DNA of 14,696 nucleotides from NCBI GenBank assembly GCA_016844365.1, contig JAENIT010000001.1, forward strand, positions 1-14,696. Direction: 5' to 3'. This stretch comes from Dehalococcoidia bacterium (GTDB taxonomy: Bacteria; Chloroflexota; Dehalococcoidia; SHYD01; SHYC01). Of the stretch, positions 7,512 to 14,246 are shown piece after piece. Under the pieces are notes generated by a model that ran no database searches, was not told the origin of the DNA, and was given only the letters and a program-made list of their open reading frames with translations. How positions within the stretch are numbered: position 1 is the first letter of the stretch; each line of letters opens with the position of its first letter. The position numbers were made by a program, and so were the translations under genes.

Positions 7512-8153
7512 CTACACGGAGGCATTCACAGGAGGCTGGGTCAGCACCTCGTCAATTATCCCGTACTCCTTGGCCTCCAGAGCGCTCATGTAGAAGTCTC
7601 GGTCGGAGTCATGAACAATCTTCTCAAAAGTTTGCCCTGTGTGCTCGGCCAGGATCTTTCTGATGACCTCCTGGTTCCGCAGAATCTCTTTAGCGGCGAT
7701 CTCTATGTCTGAGGCCTCACCGGTAACGCCTCCCCGGGCCTGATGGATGTGCACTGTCGAATGAGGCAAGGCATACCTCTTACCCTTAACGCCAGCGCAG
7801 AGAAGCACCGTAGCCATGCTTGCAGAAACCCCTACGCATATAGTGGAAACCTCGGGACGGATGAGCTGCATCGTATCGTATATGGCCAGACCCGAGGATA
7901 TTATGCCGCCAGGGCTGTGTATATAAATACTAATATCTTTGTCAGGATCCTCCCTCTCCAGGTAGAGAAGCTGAGCGATTATGACGTTGGCGACATGGTC
8001 GTCTATTGGGGTACCCAGAAATATTATACGCTCCCTAAGAAGCAGGGAGTAAATGTCAAAGGCGCGCTCCCCACGGGCGCTGGTCTCAACCACCATAGGG
8101 ATTATGTTGCGCATTGGCCAGAAGCTATTGCTCTCAGTCTCCTTCATAGTCAT
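7512..8153 (-). CDS. clpP: ClpP, serine protease subunit of ClpXP
   Basis: 213 aa from the chosen start. With residues counted from the alternative TTG at 8183, the catalytic triad is S122 (in SASMAT), H147 (in VHIHQARGG) and D196 (in SDRDFYMS). From the ATG at 8153 subtract 10, giving S112, H137, D186. [20 protein letters not shown] and [13 protein letters not shown] are classic ClpP N-terminal segments. The residues around the serine read [16 protein letters not shown] rather than the usual GQAASMGAFLLAAG. The ATG at 8153 follows AGGAG with 10-nt spacing; the TTG at 8183 follows GAGG with 4-nt spacing and would add 10 residues. I prefer the ATG on codon and SD. It lies directly downstream of tig and upstream of clpX, the common bacterial order, and forms the tetradecameric proteolytic chamber. 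Confidence 0.96.
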   Translation of the reverse strand: MTMKETESNSFWPMRNIIPMVVETSARGERAFDIYSLLLRERIIFLGTPIDDHVANVIIAQLLYLEREDPDKDISIYIHSPGGIISSGLAIYDTMQLIRPEVSTICVGVSASMATVLLCAGVKGKRYALPHSTVHIHQARGGVTGEASDIEIAAKEILRNQEVIRKILAEHTGQTFEKIVHDSDRDFYMSALEAKEYGIIDEVLTQPPVNASV

Positions 8154-8195
8154 ATTCAGTTCACTCCTACCGCTAAAATGCAATTTGCCTCGATA

Positions 8196-9575
8196 TTAGC
8201 TCTCGGTCCCCTCTTTTTCAGGAGGAGCCGCCTCACTATCTGAACCCTCCTCATGTGAGGAGGGTTCATCCTCTTTAGTCTCAGGATTTTGAGCGCCACG
8301 ACCCGTGACTACATCCATCAGCCTTTGGAGTGTTTTCCTGCCCATCAGGTTCCGACCTATGGTATCGCGACCAGCCTCTGAGTTCAGTAGGGTACGTAAG
8401 CCCAAGGCAGACTCTCCAGCGCCACCAGAGAGACGGTCGATCTCAGCCTCTATGTCCTCTGCTGTTACCTCTATACTCTCAACTTCTGCGACTTTTGATA
8501 GGACTATAGAACGCATAACCTTCTTGAACGCTGCGGGTCGCCATTCCTCCCTGAACTCTTCCTCGCTCTTGCCTATACTCTGTAGATATTCGTCTACTCG
8601 TCCCTGGCTGTCGCGGTTAGCAGAGATTTGGTCCTCTATCAGATGGTTTACCTCATGCTCCACTAGTATCTCTGGGTAATCTATGTTAGCAATGCCCACC
8701 ACAGCATCCACCACCTGCTCCTCCATTTGCCTCAGGGCCTCCTGCTCAGCATTAGCTCTAATATTGTCCCTCATCTTTTCCCGTAGCTGCTCCAAAGTGT
8801 CCGTGGGGTCCCTAACGGTCTTCGCGAACTCGTCGTCAAGCTCTGGGAGCTTCTTCTCCTTCACCTCTTTAACAAGAACGTGGAATGATACGTCCTGACC
8901 CGCCAAGGTGGGGTCATCGTGGTCCTCCGGCATGGGAAGGGAAAACTCCTTTTCCCCCCCAGGATCGATCCCAACCAGTTGCTCAGGAAATCCTGCGACT
9001 GGCACTGGAAATCCCTGTATAACTGGGTAGGTAACCTCAGAGTCGTTGATAAGGTCTCTTTCACCAAGACGGCCCGCTACATCCAGGGTAACCCTATCCC
9101 CAAATTCCACCGGCCTCTCCACTGGCTCCCACACGGCATATATAGAGCGCAGATCCTCCAGGGCGGTATCAACTTCAGTTTCGGAGACCTCGATGGGGTC
9201 TATATTAAAGGAGAGTTGGCTGTAATCTCCCAGCTCAACCAAGGGACTGACAGGGACGGTGGCCTTGAAGATCACCGGCTCCCTCTGAACTAGCTCTATC
9301 TGGGGCTGCGCGACGGGGTCAATATCGTTCTCCTGAACCGCCTGCCTATATGCATCTGGGATAAGTTGCTCCAGAGCCTCGTCCAGGATTACCTCTCTAC
9401 CCAGTAACCTCTCGACCATGGCCCTAGGGGCCTTGCCCCGGCGAAAACCGGGTATGTTGGCCTTCTGGACAATGCGTCTATAGGCTCGTTCCAGTGAGCG
9501 CTCTAGGCTTTCTGAGTCAACTTCCACATTGAGTACAACCCGCCTGCCTTCGATCTGCTCCGTGGATACCTTCAA
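8196..9575 (-). CDS. tig: Trigger factor, ribosome-associated chaperone and prolyl isomerase
   Basis: 459 aa. The N-terminal ribosome-binding domain carries the signature GFRRGKAPR at 43-51, which docks at the nascent-chain exit. An FKBP-type peptidyl-prolyl isomerase domain covers about 158-240 (FGDRVTLDVAGR onward), and the helical SurA-like chaperone domain about 255-425. The last 30 residues are a low-complexity acidic tail rich in E, S and P, longer than in E. coli trigger factor as I recall it. The start is TTG at 9575: AGGAGG lies 9 nt upstream and KVSTEQIEGRRVVLNVEVD aligns with known N-termini. It is the first gene of tig-clpP-clpX, a short distance (12 or 42 bp, depending on the clpP start) from clpP and directly behind a good promoter, so it sets expression of nascent-chain folding and degradation together. 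Confidence 0.96.
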   Translation of the reverse strand: MKVSTEQIEGRRVVLNVEVDSESLERSLERAYRRIVQKANIPGFRRGKAPRAMVERLLGREVILDEALEQLIPDAYRQAVQENDIDPVAQPQIELVQREPVIFKATVPVSPLVELGDYSQLSFNIDPIEVSETEVDTALEDLRSIYAVWEPVERPVEFGDRVTLDVAGRLGERDLINDSEVTYPVIQGFPVPVAGFPEQLVGIDPGGEKEFSLPMPEDHDDPTLAGQDVSFHVLVKEVKEKKLPELDDEFAKTVRDPTDTLEQLREKMRDNIRANAEQEALRQMEEQVVDAVVGIANIDYPEILVEHEVNHLIEDQISANRDSQGRVDEYLQSIGKSEEEFREEWRPAAFKKVMRSIVLSKVAEVESIEVTAEDIEAEIDRLSGGAGESALGLRTLLNSEAGRDTIGRNLMGRKTLQRLMDVVTGRGAQNPETKEDEPSSHEEGSDSEAAPPEKEGTES

Positions 9576-9599
9576 TCTAACAACCCTCCTACATGAGAC

Positions 9600-9627
9600 A
9601 TTATACCACTAAAGCTAACGCTGTCGA
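9600..9627 (-). promoter_or_regulatory. Promoter of the tig-clpP-clpX operon
   Basis: Minus strand: -35 TCGACA (9627-9622, 5 of 6), a 16-bp spacer and -10 TATAAT (9605-9600, perfect), with TG in the extended -10 position (TGGTATAAT). It predicts a start near 9593 and a short leader of about 18 nt before the TTG. This is the best promoter in the window. The -35 overlaps an inverted repeat (9625-9648). Confidence 0.7.
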
Positions 9628-9648
9628 TAGTGAAGATGAGCACTATCG
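9625..9648. repeat. Inverted repeat over the plsX stop codon and the tig -35
   Basis: CGATAGTG (9625-9632) and CACTATCG (9641-9648) form a perfect 8-bp inverted repeat with an 8-nt centre. It covers the plsX stop (9643-9645) and the first bases of the tig -35 element. It could be a weak terminator of plsX or an operator for a repressor of the chaperone/protease operon; there is no T-run directly after it. Confidence 0.5.
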
Positions 9649-10662
9649 GCCTCCAGAGCTGGTCAGCGCTACCCCAGGCTGGCTGGAGATGCCCTCTAGA
9701 ACGGACACAATATCCCGCTCCACTGCCCCTTTGGCAGATAGGATGGAATTCTTTATGGACTTGGCGTTGCTCCTACCATGGGCGATAACTACTACTCCAT
9801 TAACTCCCAACAGTGGCACTCCCCCATACTCGGCATAGTCCGTCTTTACCGCCAGCTCTTTTAATGCCGGCTTCAGAAAGGATGCAGCTAATTTGTAGTG
9901 CGGCTTTTCCTCCATGACCCTGCGGAGCTCTCGAAACATTGCTTCCCCTACGCCCTCAATAACCTTAATCACCACATTGCCGGTAAAACCATCGGTAACA
10001 ACTACATCGGCTGCTCCGATAACGAGGTCCTTGCCCTCCACAAAACCCTGAAAATTAAGCCCAGATTGCCTTAATAAGGGAGCCGTTTCCTTAACAAGTT
10101 GGTTGCCTTTAGTGTCTTCCTCCCCGTTACTCAGGAGGGCAACCCTTGGGCTTTTAACCCCTAAAACCTTCTCCATGTAGTAGCTGCCCATGTATGCGAA
10201 CTGAAGTAGATAAGATGGCTTGCAATCGGCGTTGGCTCCGGCGTCCAAGAAAAGACACGCGCCGTTAGAAGTGGGGATTGTGGCGGCCAAGGCGGGTCGG
10301 TCAATGCCGGGGATCCTACCCAGGGTAAAGAGTGCCGCGGCCATCACAGCCCCGGTGTTGCCAGCAGATACAAAGGCCGCCGCCGCCCCTCGCTTAACCA
10401 AGTCCAGGCCCACCACTATGGAGGAATCGCCCTTTTGCCTTACTGCCTCTATGGGGGGCTCGGACATTGATATTACCTGGCTGGCGTGGGCTACCACCAA
10501 TGCCGGTCTGGTGGTCACATATTTGGCCATCTCTCCCTGAACGACATCCTCAGGGCCCACCAGAATGACCTCAATCCCATGCTCCTTGGCCGCCTCCACA
10601 GCTCCCAACACTATGTCGTGGGGAGAATGGTCGCCACCCATGGCATCCAGCGCTATCCTCAT
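9643..10662 (-). CDS. plsX: PlsX, phosphate acyltransferase (acyl-ACP:phosphate)
   Basis: 339 aa. PlsX makes acyl-phosphate from acyl-ACP and phosphate, the donor for PlsY in the first step of membrane phospholipid synthesis. Diagnostic segments: IALDAMGGDHSP at 3-14, VSAGNTGAVMAAAL at 98-111, GRIPGIDRPALAA at 115-127, LDAGANADCKP at 139-149, then NGEEDTKGN and DGFTGNVVIK further on. The start is the ATG at 10662, where AAAGGAG has 6-nt spacing. A 17-residue upstream extension (from 10713) lacks family similarity and would overlap the methyltransferase stop, so I left it out. It lies 47 bp after the methyltransferase gene and is probably co-transcribed with it. An inverted repeat overlaps its stop codon. 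Rare for this gene, it is not next to fabH, fabD or rpmF in this window. Confidence 0.96.
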   Translation of the reverse strand: MRIALDAMGGDHSPHDIVLGAVEAAKEHGIEVILVGPEDVVQGEMAKYVTTRPALVVAHASQVISMSEPPIEAVRQKGDSSIVVGLDLVKRGAAAAFVSAGNTGAVMAAALFTLGRIPGIDRPALAATIPTSNGACLFLDAGANADCKPSYLLQFAYMGSYYMEKVLGVKSPRVALLSNGEEDTKGNQLVKETAPLLRQSGLNFQGFVEGKDLVIGAADVVVTDGFTGNVVIKVIEGVGEAMFRELRRVMEEKPHYKLAASFLKPALKELAVKTDYAEYGGVPLLGVNGVVVIAHGRSNAKSIKNSILSAKGAVERDIVSVLEGISSQPGVALTSSGGR

Positions 10663-10709
10663 ACTGTGCTCCTTTGGACAACGATAGCCAGTCTTAGGAT
10701 ATAAGTGTA

Positions 10710-11501
10710 TCATCCTTGAGGACGGGCTACAAAGATCATCCTCTCGCTATGGGCTGCGTATGCATCCAAATCATAGGATCCGTATACTGCCTCTACCCGG
10801 TAACCACTACAATCGAGGAGCAGCTCCATCTCACTTTGGTAACTGTACCTGAGACGGAACGACGCCATTGTGCGCCTGACTACACTGTCCTCGCCGACTT
10901 CATCATAGATGAAGGTTATGTGCTTGAGTTGCGTCTCAGGCTCTTTCCAGGCGCTAACTAGTTTCATAACGTAGCCCTTAGAGTCAAGCGCTGGTCTGAC
11001 CCAGTCCAACAGGAGGCCACCGCTGCCTTCATTGAGGAACAGGCTCTCCGGATTGTCCAGATCCAATATAAGAAGTCCGCGGGGTTCTAAGTGTCTCCTC
11101 ACAGACTCCAGGACGGATGCCTGGTCCCTTTGGGTGGTTATATGGCCGAAGGTGTTAGCGGCAGAGAAGACCATATTGAAGCGCAGGCCTAAGTCCAGGT
11201 TCCGGAAATCGCCCTGGACTAGTTTCAGGCGTTCACTAAGCCCGCCCCTCAGCTTCTTGCGGCAAAGCTCCAGCATCCCGACCGAAGCGTCAACACCTAC
11301 CACCTGGTGGCCGGCCAAGGCCAGGGGTATAGCCACCCTACCAGTACCGACCCCAAGCTCCAGTATAGGTGACCCTGTGCGCTTGGCATAATTAAGATAG
11401 AATTCCAAGTCTTGATCGTAGTCCCCGTAGTCTTGATCGTAAAAAGGAGCTATACGCTCAATAGCGCCCAGCTCCACATTATCGGGTTGCTCAACCGTCA
11501 A
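10710..11501 (-). CDS. Class I SAM-dependent methyltransferase
   Basis: 263 aa. Motif I is ILELGVGTGRVAIPLA at 46-61; the acidic residue binding the SAM ribose is D71 in VVGVDAS; the adenine-contact motif is QGDFRNLD at 96-103; and LLILDLDNPES at about 143-153 is the post-motif strand. It is of the Methyltransf_25/YcgJ type. The second half (LKHITFIYDE, SYQSEMELLLDCSGYRVEAVYGSYD) resembles small-molecule methyltransferases, but the substrate cannot be read from sequence. The start is TTG at 11501 with GGGGAG at 8-nt spacing; I found no better start before the upstream in-frame stop. A TATAAT at 11534-11539 fits as its promoter. It precedes plsX by 47 bp, suggesting shared transcription but not an obvious shared function. 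Confidence 0.88.
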   Translation of the reverse strand: MTVEQPDNVELGAIERIAPFYDQDYGDYDQDLEFYLNYAKRTGSPILELGVGTGRVAIPLALAGHQVVGVDASVGMLELCRKKLRGGLSERLKLVQGDFRNLDLGLRFNMVFSAANTFGHITTQRDQASVLESVRRHLEPRGLLILDLDNPESLFLNEGSGGLLLDWVRPALDSKGYVMKLVSAWKEPETQLKHITFIYDEVGEDSVVRRTMASFRLRYSYQSEMELLLDCSGYRVEAVYGSYDLDAYAAHSERMIFVARPQG

Positions 11502-11533
11502 ACCGTAATCTCCCCTTATCTCAATCGCACTCT

Positions 11534-11539
11534 ATTATA
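11534..11539 (-). promoter_or_regulatory. -10 box of the methyltransferase-plsX transcript
   Basis: A perfect TATAAT on the minus strand, 33 bp upstream of the TTG start, giving a leader of about 26 nt. The hexamer 17 bp upstream (GTTCCA, 11562-11557) is a poor -35. Confidence 0.45.
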
Positions 11540-11632
11540 TACCTCATTTGCAAGTCTGGAACAAGATTGACCCTAACCCTCATACATCCAATAATGAATA
11601 TCGCAATCATCCAACGGCATAGAAGCGCACAA

Positions 11633-11673
11633 AGACAAGCATGGGCCTCCCTAGTGGCGGCCCATGCTTGTCT
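11633..11673 (-). terminator. Terminator of the amt-P-II operon
   Basis: AGACAAGCATGGGCC (11633-11647) and GGCCCATGCTTGTCT (11659-11673) form a perfect 15-bp stem with an 11-nt loop. It begins 24 bp after the P-II stop codon, and TTTGTG follows on the minus strand. The position and strength fit the end of the amt-P-II transcript, although the T-run is short. Confidence 0.75.
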
Positions 11674-11697
11674 CGGAGGATATAGATGGTATAGGCG

Positions 11698-12051
11698 CTA
11701 TATAGCGGTTTCACCTTTTTCACCTGTTCGAACCCTGACGGCGTCCAACACAGGTGTAACGAAGATCTTTCCGTCACCTATCTCCCCATCACCCGCGCTG
11801 CGGGCTGCTGCGATGATCGCTGCGATGACCGCTTCTTTCATGTCGTCAGCAACTACAGTGCGGATCAATGTCTTGGGGACTGCTGACCTGCGTGCCATTT
11901 GGCCGCTCCTGCCTACGAAGACCTCTATACCTCGCTGCCGGCCCTGTCCGGTCACGTTCACATAATAGAAGCCCGGGCATCCAATCTCTTCCAGAGCCTG
12001 AGCGACGTGGTTCACACGCTCTGGCCTGACAATAGCTTCAATACTAATCAT
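11698..12051 (-). CDS. P-II family nitrogen regulatory protein with an atypical T-loop
   Basis: 117 aa (classical P-II proteins are about 112). The core is typical: IEAIVRPERVNHVAQALEEIG at the N-terminus, GQGRQRG at 35-41 with R38 and Q39 of the 2-oxoglutarate/ATP site, GDGKIFVTPV at 92-101 (B-loop) and RVRTGEKG at 106-113 (C-loop). P-II trimers sense ATP/ADP and 2-oxoglutarate and block or release targets, most often the Amt channel. The T-loop is unusual: GIEVFVGRSGQMARRSAVPK replaces the common GHTELYRGAEYVVDFLPK. It is two residues longer, basic, and has Q at position 51 instead of the modifiable Tyr51. There is also an insertion before GDGK. Uridylylation or adenylylation at Tyr51 is therefore not possible. 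The ATG at 12051 has GGAGG 4 nt upstream. It is co-transcribed behind amt, which supports a GlnK-like role on the transporter. Confidence 0.93.
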   Translation of the reverse strand: MISIEAIVRPERVNHVAQALEEIGCPGFYYVNVTGQGRQRGIEVFVGRSGQMARRSAVPKTLIRTVVADDMKEAVIAAIIAAARSAGDGEIGDGKIFVTPVLDAVRVRTGEKGETAI

Positions 12052-12065
12052 TTGGCCTCCTTCCT

Positions 12066-12118
12066 AATCGCCCGCAAAATTTCATACCCGAGCTTGCGAT
12101 AATCGCTGAAAGGCGATT
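12066..12118 (-). promoter_or_regulatory. Alternating complementary hexamers between amt and the P-II gene
   Basis: On the plus strand AATCGC occurs at 12066-12071 and 12101-12106, and its complement GCGAT(T) at 12096-12100 and 12113-12118. In the mRNA the copies alternate, so 12118-12113 can pair with 12106-12101 or with 12071-12066, and 12100-12096 with 12071-12067. The last copy lies directly before the SD of the P-II gene. The elements may form mutually exclusive hairpins that tune P-II translation or protect a processing site; this is inference from the pairing. Confidence 0.35.
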
Positions 12119-12121
12119 CGC

Positions 12122-13333
12122 TCAGTCTGCTCCATCCTGCACATATGCTCGCTCCCCATGGGCGGTGATGTCCATACCTTGCGCTTCAGCAGATTCTGGG
12201 GCGCGAAGGCCCAGACCAGGTATAACGTCCAGGATCTTCAAGATGATTAGCGTTCCGATGCCGGAGTAGGCAAGGGTAGCCAACACTCCGATAACCTGGG
12301 TTACCACCTGTGCTGCGTTGCCTTCTAGTAGGCCGGCTGTACCGCCAATGGCTGCTGCTGCGAAAATACCTGTGGCAATAGACCCCCAGATTCCACAGAC
12401 ACCATGGACGGCGAACACATCCAGAGAATCATCAAGACCGGTCTTCGGACGAAGATAAACGGCAAAGTACCCAAAGAGACCAGCCCCAATGCCGATAGCG
12501 ATCGCACTCATAGCTCCCACGTAGCCGGCCGCCGGCGTTATTGCTACAAGGCCTGCCACGGCTCCGGTGGCTACACCCACCGCGCTCATGCGACGGTTTT
12601 GAAACTGAGAAAGCAATCCCCACGTCAGCGCTGCGGCGGCTGCTGCTGTGTTCGTGACGAGGAAAGCGCTTACTGCCCGTCCATCGGCATTGAGCGCTGA
12701 ACCTGCATTGAAACCAAACCAGCCGAACCAGAGGAGACTAGCGCCCAGCACCACATACGGTACGTTGTGCGGCTCAAGGCCGGGATCGCGGCGTTTGCCC
12801 AATAACATGGCAGCTGCCACCGCTGCAACGCCAGCGTTAATATGGACCACTGTGCCACCGGCATAATCCAAAGCTCCCCGTGTAAACAACCATCCATTTG
12901 GCGCCCAGACCCAATGAGCTATTGGAGAGTAGATGAAGGTCAGCCACAACACCAAGAAAACCAAGTACGTGGTGAACTTAAACCGCTCTACTATCGCCCC
13001 TGTAATGAGCGCTGGAGTGATGATGGCAAACATCATCTGGAATATAACGAAGAGTAGTGTCGGGATGTCACCGCTTAAGTCGTCAATACCAATGCCGGCG
13101 AGACCAACGGCCGAAAGGTCTCCTATGAAGGCGTTACCTTCGCCAAAGGCAAGGCTGTAACCCCAAGACACCCAGACTAAGCTAGCCACCGCCATGGCGA
13201 TGAAGCTAAACATAATGGTGCTTATGACGTTTCTACCGCGTACCAGTCCTCCGTAGAAGAAAGCCAGCCCTGGCGTCATAAGCAGGACCAGTGCAGAAGA
13301 AGCCAGAATCCATGCCGTGTCGCCTGTATCCAT
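12122..13333 (-). CDS. amt: Ammonium transporter (Amt/MEP/Rh family)
   Basis: 403 aa, about 11 membrane segments, trimeric inner-membrane ammonium channel. The N-terminus DTAWILASSALVLLMTPGLA and FFYGGLVRGRN are hallmark Amt segments. The pore histidine pair is H164 (in GGTVVHINAG, with D156 in ALDYAGG) and H310 (in VFAVHGVCGIWG). WFGWFGFNAGSAL at 202-214 is the Amt signature. The cytoplasmic tail GLGLRAPESAEAQGMDITAHGERAY is the region P-II proteins bind. The start is the ATG at 13333, with AAAGGAGG 6 nt upstream; the 16-residue upstream extension (from 13381) is non-family and was left out. The P-II gene follows after 70 bp. Upstream lie a -10 box and a six-element 11-bp-period array resembling GlnR boxes, so expression is probably nitrogen-controlled. 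Confidence 0.97.
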   Translation of the reverse strand: MDTGDTAWILASSALVLLMTPGLAFFYGGLVRGRNVISTIMFSFIAMAVASLVWVSWGYSLAFGEGNAFIGDLSAVGLAGIGIDDLSGDIPTLLFVIFQMMFAIITPALITGAIVERFKFTTYLVFLVLWLTFIYSPIAHWVWAPNGWLFTRGALDYAGGTVVHINAGVAAVAAAMLLGKRRDPGLEPHNVPYVVLGASLLWFGWFGFNAGSALNADGRAVSAFLVTNTAAAAAALTWGLLSQFQNRRMSAVGVATGAVAGLVAITPAAGYVGAMSAIAIGIGAGLFGYFAVYLRPKTGLDDSLDVFAVHGVCGIWGSIATGIFAAAAIGGTAGLLEGNAAQVVTQVIGVLATLAYSGIGTLIILKILDVIPGLGLRAPESAEAQGMDITAHGERAYVQDGAD

Positions 13334-13351
13334 ACGTATCCTCCTTTTGGA

Positions 13352-13380
13352 ATTATACTCGATGGCCTGAAAAACGTTCA
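13352..13380 (-). promoter_or_regulatory. Candidate promoter of amt
   Basis: Minus strand: perfect -10 TATAAT (13357-13352) with, at 17-bp spacing, a poor -35 TGAACG (13380-13375). It predicts a short leader of about 12-15 nt before the ATG. The weak -35 would suit an activator, but the GlnR-like array ends about 110 bp upstream of this -10, farther than usual, so another promoter closer to the array may exist. Confidence 0.4.
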
Positions 13381-13465
13381 CCAGGAGCAGTAATCAGAGA
13401 TGTCTCGATGCTAATACCTATTCCTCCTAATGTGTAAACTCTATCTATCAGTCTAGTCTGGAATT

Positions 13466-13525
13466 GTTACAGTTTTATTTCCTTGTGATGACGATTAGAT
13501 TAAATCCGTGTGAACTTTGCGTTAC
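13466..13525 (-). promoter_or_regulatory. GlnR-box-like array: six 5-bp sites at 11-bp period, upstream of amt
   Basis: Read on the minus strand from 13525, six pentamers are each separated by exactly 6 bp: GTAAC (13525-13521), TTCAC (13514-13510), TTAAT (13503-13499), GTCAT (13492-13488), GAAAT (13481-13477), GTAAC (13470-13466). The actinobacterial GlnR box is known as alternating GTnAC and GAAAC with 6-bp spacers, and other OmpR-family regulators also bind 11-bp direct repeats. The second spacer (ACGGAT) is identical, and the first (GCAAAG versus CTAAAG) similar, to those of the array at 14232-14280. The likely ligand is the adjacent winged-helix protein; this is inferred. Confidence 0.65.
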
Positions 13526-13615
13526 GGAGAACAATCGCTTGAGGGCGCTCCTAGACTTACCTCCATCAACGATCTTTACTCCGAGTGATCTAGGGTAGAT
13601 AACAAGCATAAAGAA

Positions 13616-13636
13616 AGGAGGCACATGGCGCCTCCT
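13616..13636 (-). terminator. Terminator of the winged-helix regulator gene
   Basis: AGGAGGC (13616-13622) and GCCTCCT (13630-13636) form a 7-bp stem with a 7-nt loop, 31 bp after the regulator stop; on the minus strand it is followed by TTCTTTATG, a T-rich run. This has good intrinsic-terminator form. Confidence 0.7.
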
Positions 13637-13666
13637 GCTGCTCCAATCAATATATAATGCCTACCC

Positions 13667-14041
13667 TTAATCGTCTCTACTGTTTTTGTCTGAGGGCCGT
13701 TCAGTAGCCAGACCGTACCCTCTTTTGTTCACAGTAACGATGCGGTGAGGGCTCAATCTCGCTAGTTTCTTTCTGAGCCGGGCTATGTGGACATCCACCT
13801 TCCTGACCTCTTGCCCCAGCTCTTCCCCCCAGGCCTCTCGCATCAGAGTCACTCGATCAGTGATCTGGCCGACATGGACGGCTAGGAACTTCAGAAGCTC
13901 GAACTCTTTGTAGGTCAGGTCCACGGGCTTGGAATCAACAATAACAGAATAGCGGGATGTGTCTAGAACAAGATTGCCTATCCGCACTGTATCATCGCTC
14001 GGCCCCCCAGTTTCTAGAGAGACCTGTGAAGCTCTCACCAT
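13667..14041 (-). CDS. Stand-alone OmpR/GlnR-type winged-helix DNA-binding protein
   Basis: 124 aa consisting almost only of a Trans_reg_C winged-helix domain (about 18-112): VDLTYKEFELLKFLAVHVGQ at 40-59, the recognition-helix region VRKVDVHIARLRKKL at 79-93 and the wing IVTVNKRGYGLAT at 101-113. The segment DLTYKEFELLKFLAVHVG is very close to the actinobacterial nitrogen regulator GlnR (DLTFKEFELLKYLAQHPG, from memory), though the motif is shared across OmpR-type proteins. No receiver domain is encoded: an in-frame TGA lies four codons upstream of the ATG (14053-14051). The ATG at 14041 has GAGG with 7-nt spacing. Its neighbours are amt, a P-II gene and a nitrite/sulfite reductase, and 11-bp-period arrays flank it. 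The likely role is a nitrogen-assimilation regulator; the name GlnR is not assigned without experiment. Confidence 0.88.
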   Translation of the reverse strand: MVRASQVSLETGGPSDDTVRIGNLVLDTSRYSVIVDSKPVDLTYKEFELLKFLAVHVGQITDRVTLMREAWGEELGQEVRKVDVHIARLRKKLARLSPHRIVTVNKRGYGLATERPSDKNSRDD

Positions 14042-14217
14042 GTATAGCCCTCATAGAACGCTAATATTCCCACTACCGTTGATGATTCGCCTTCTTCACA
14101 ACACAACCAGGAAGCGCTACCTAGACTAGGAACTTCCCATCGAAAGCAACTGCAGCGCACATGACCTCTGCTGGTACTAATTGGCCTCAACGCTAATTAT
14201 CGCTTCCTACTATGTAT

Positions 14218-14246
14218 GTTATATCTAATATGTTTCAGGATAATTA
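14218..14246 (-). promoter_or_regulatory. Weak candidate promoter of the regulator gene, overlapped by the array
   Basis: Minus strand: -10 TATAAC (14223-14218, 5 of 6); 17 bp upstream lies TAATTA (14246-14241), a poor -35 inside the repeat array. It would give a leader of about 170 nt. The overlap of array and -35 fits autoregulation by the array-binding protein. Confidence 0.3.

Larger units (their letters stand above)
13334..13666. other. Intergenic region upstream of amt
   Basis: 333 bp between the regulator stop and the amt start. Read on the minus strand it holds the regulator's terminator hairpin (13616-13636), the six-element 11-bp array (13466-13525) and, about 85-110 bp further, a TATAAT-type promoter candidate close to amt. 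No ORF with family similarity was seen. Confidence 0.7.

Noticed and set aside
7743..8243. 166-codon plus-strand ORF opposite clpP
   Set aside because: Shadow of clpP; composition and lack of motifs argue against coding.
10663..10713. 17-residue N-terminal extension of PlsX
   Set aside because: The internal ATG at 10662 has a strong, well-spaced SD and begins with the family's MRIALDAMGGD.
13334..13381. 16-residue N-terminal extension of Amt
   Set aside because: The ATG at 13333 has AAAGGAGG at 6 nt and fits the family; the extension would also span the TATAAT box.
14111..14205. GGAAGCG and its complement CGCTTCC about 90 bp apart, and a CCTAG/CTAGG palindrome, upstream of the regulator
   Set aside because: Short and widely spaced; without folding or conservation they cannot be told from chance.
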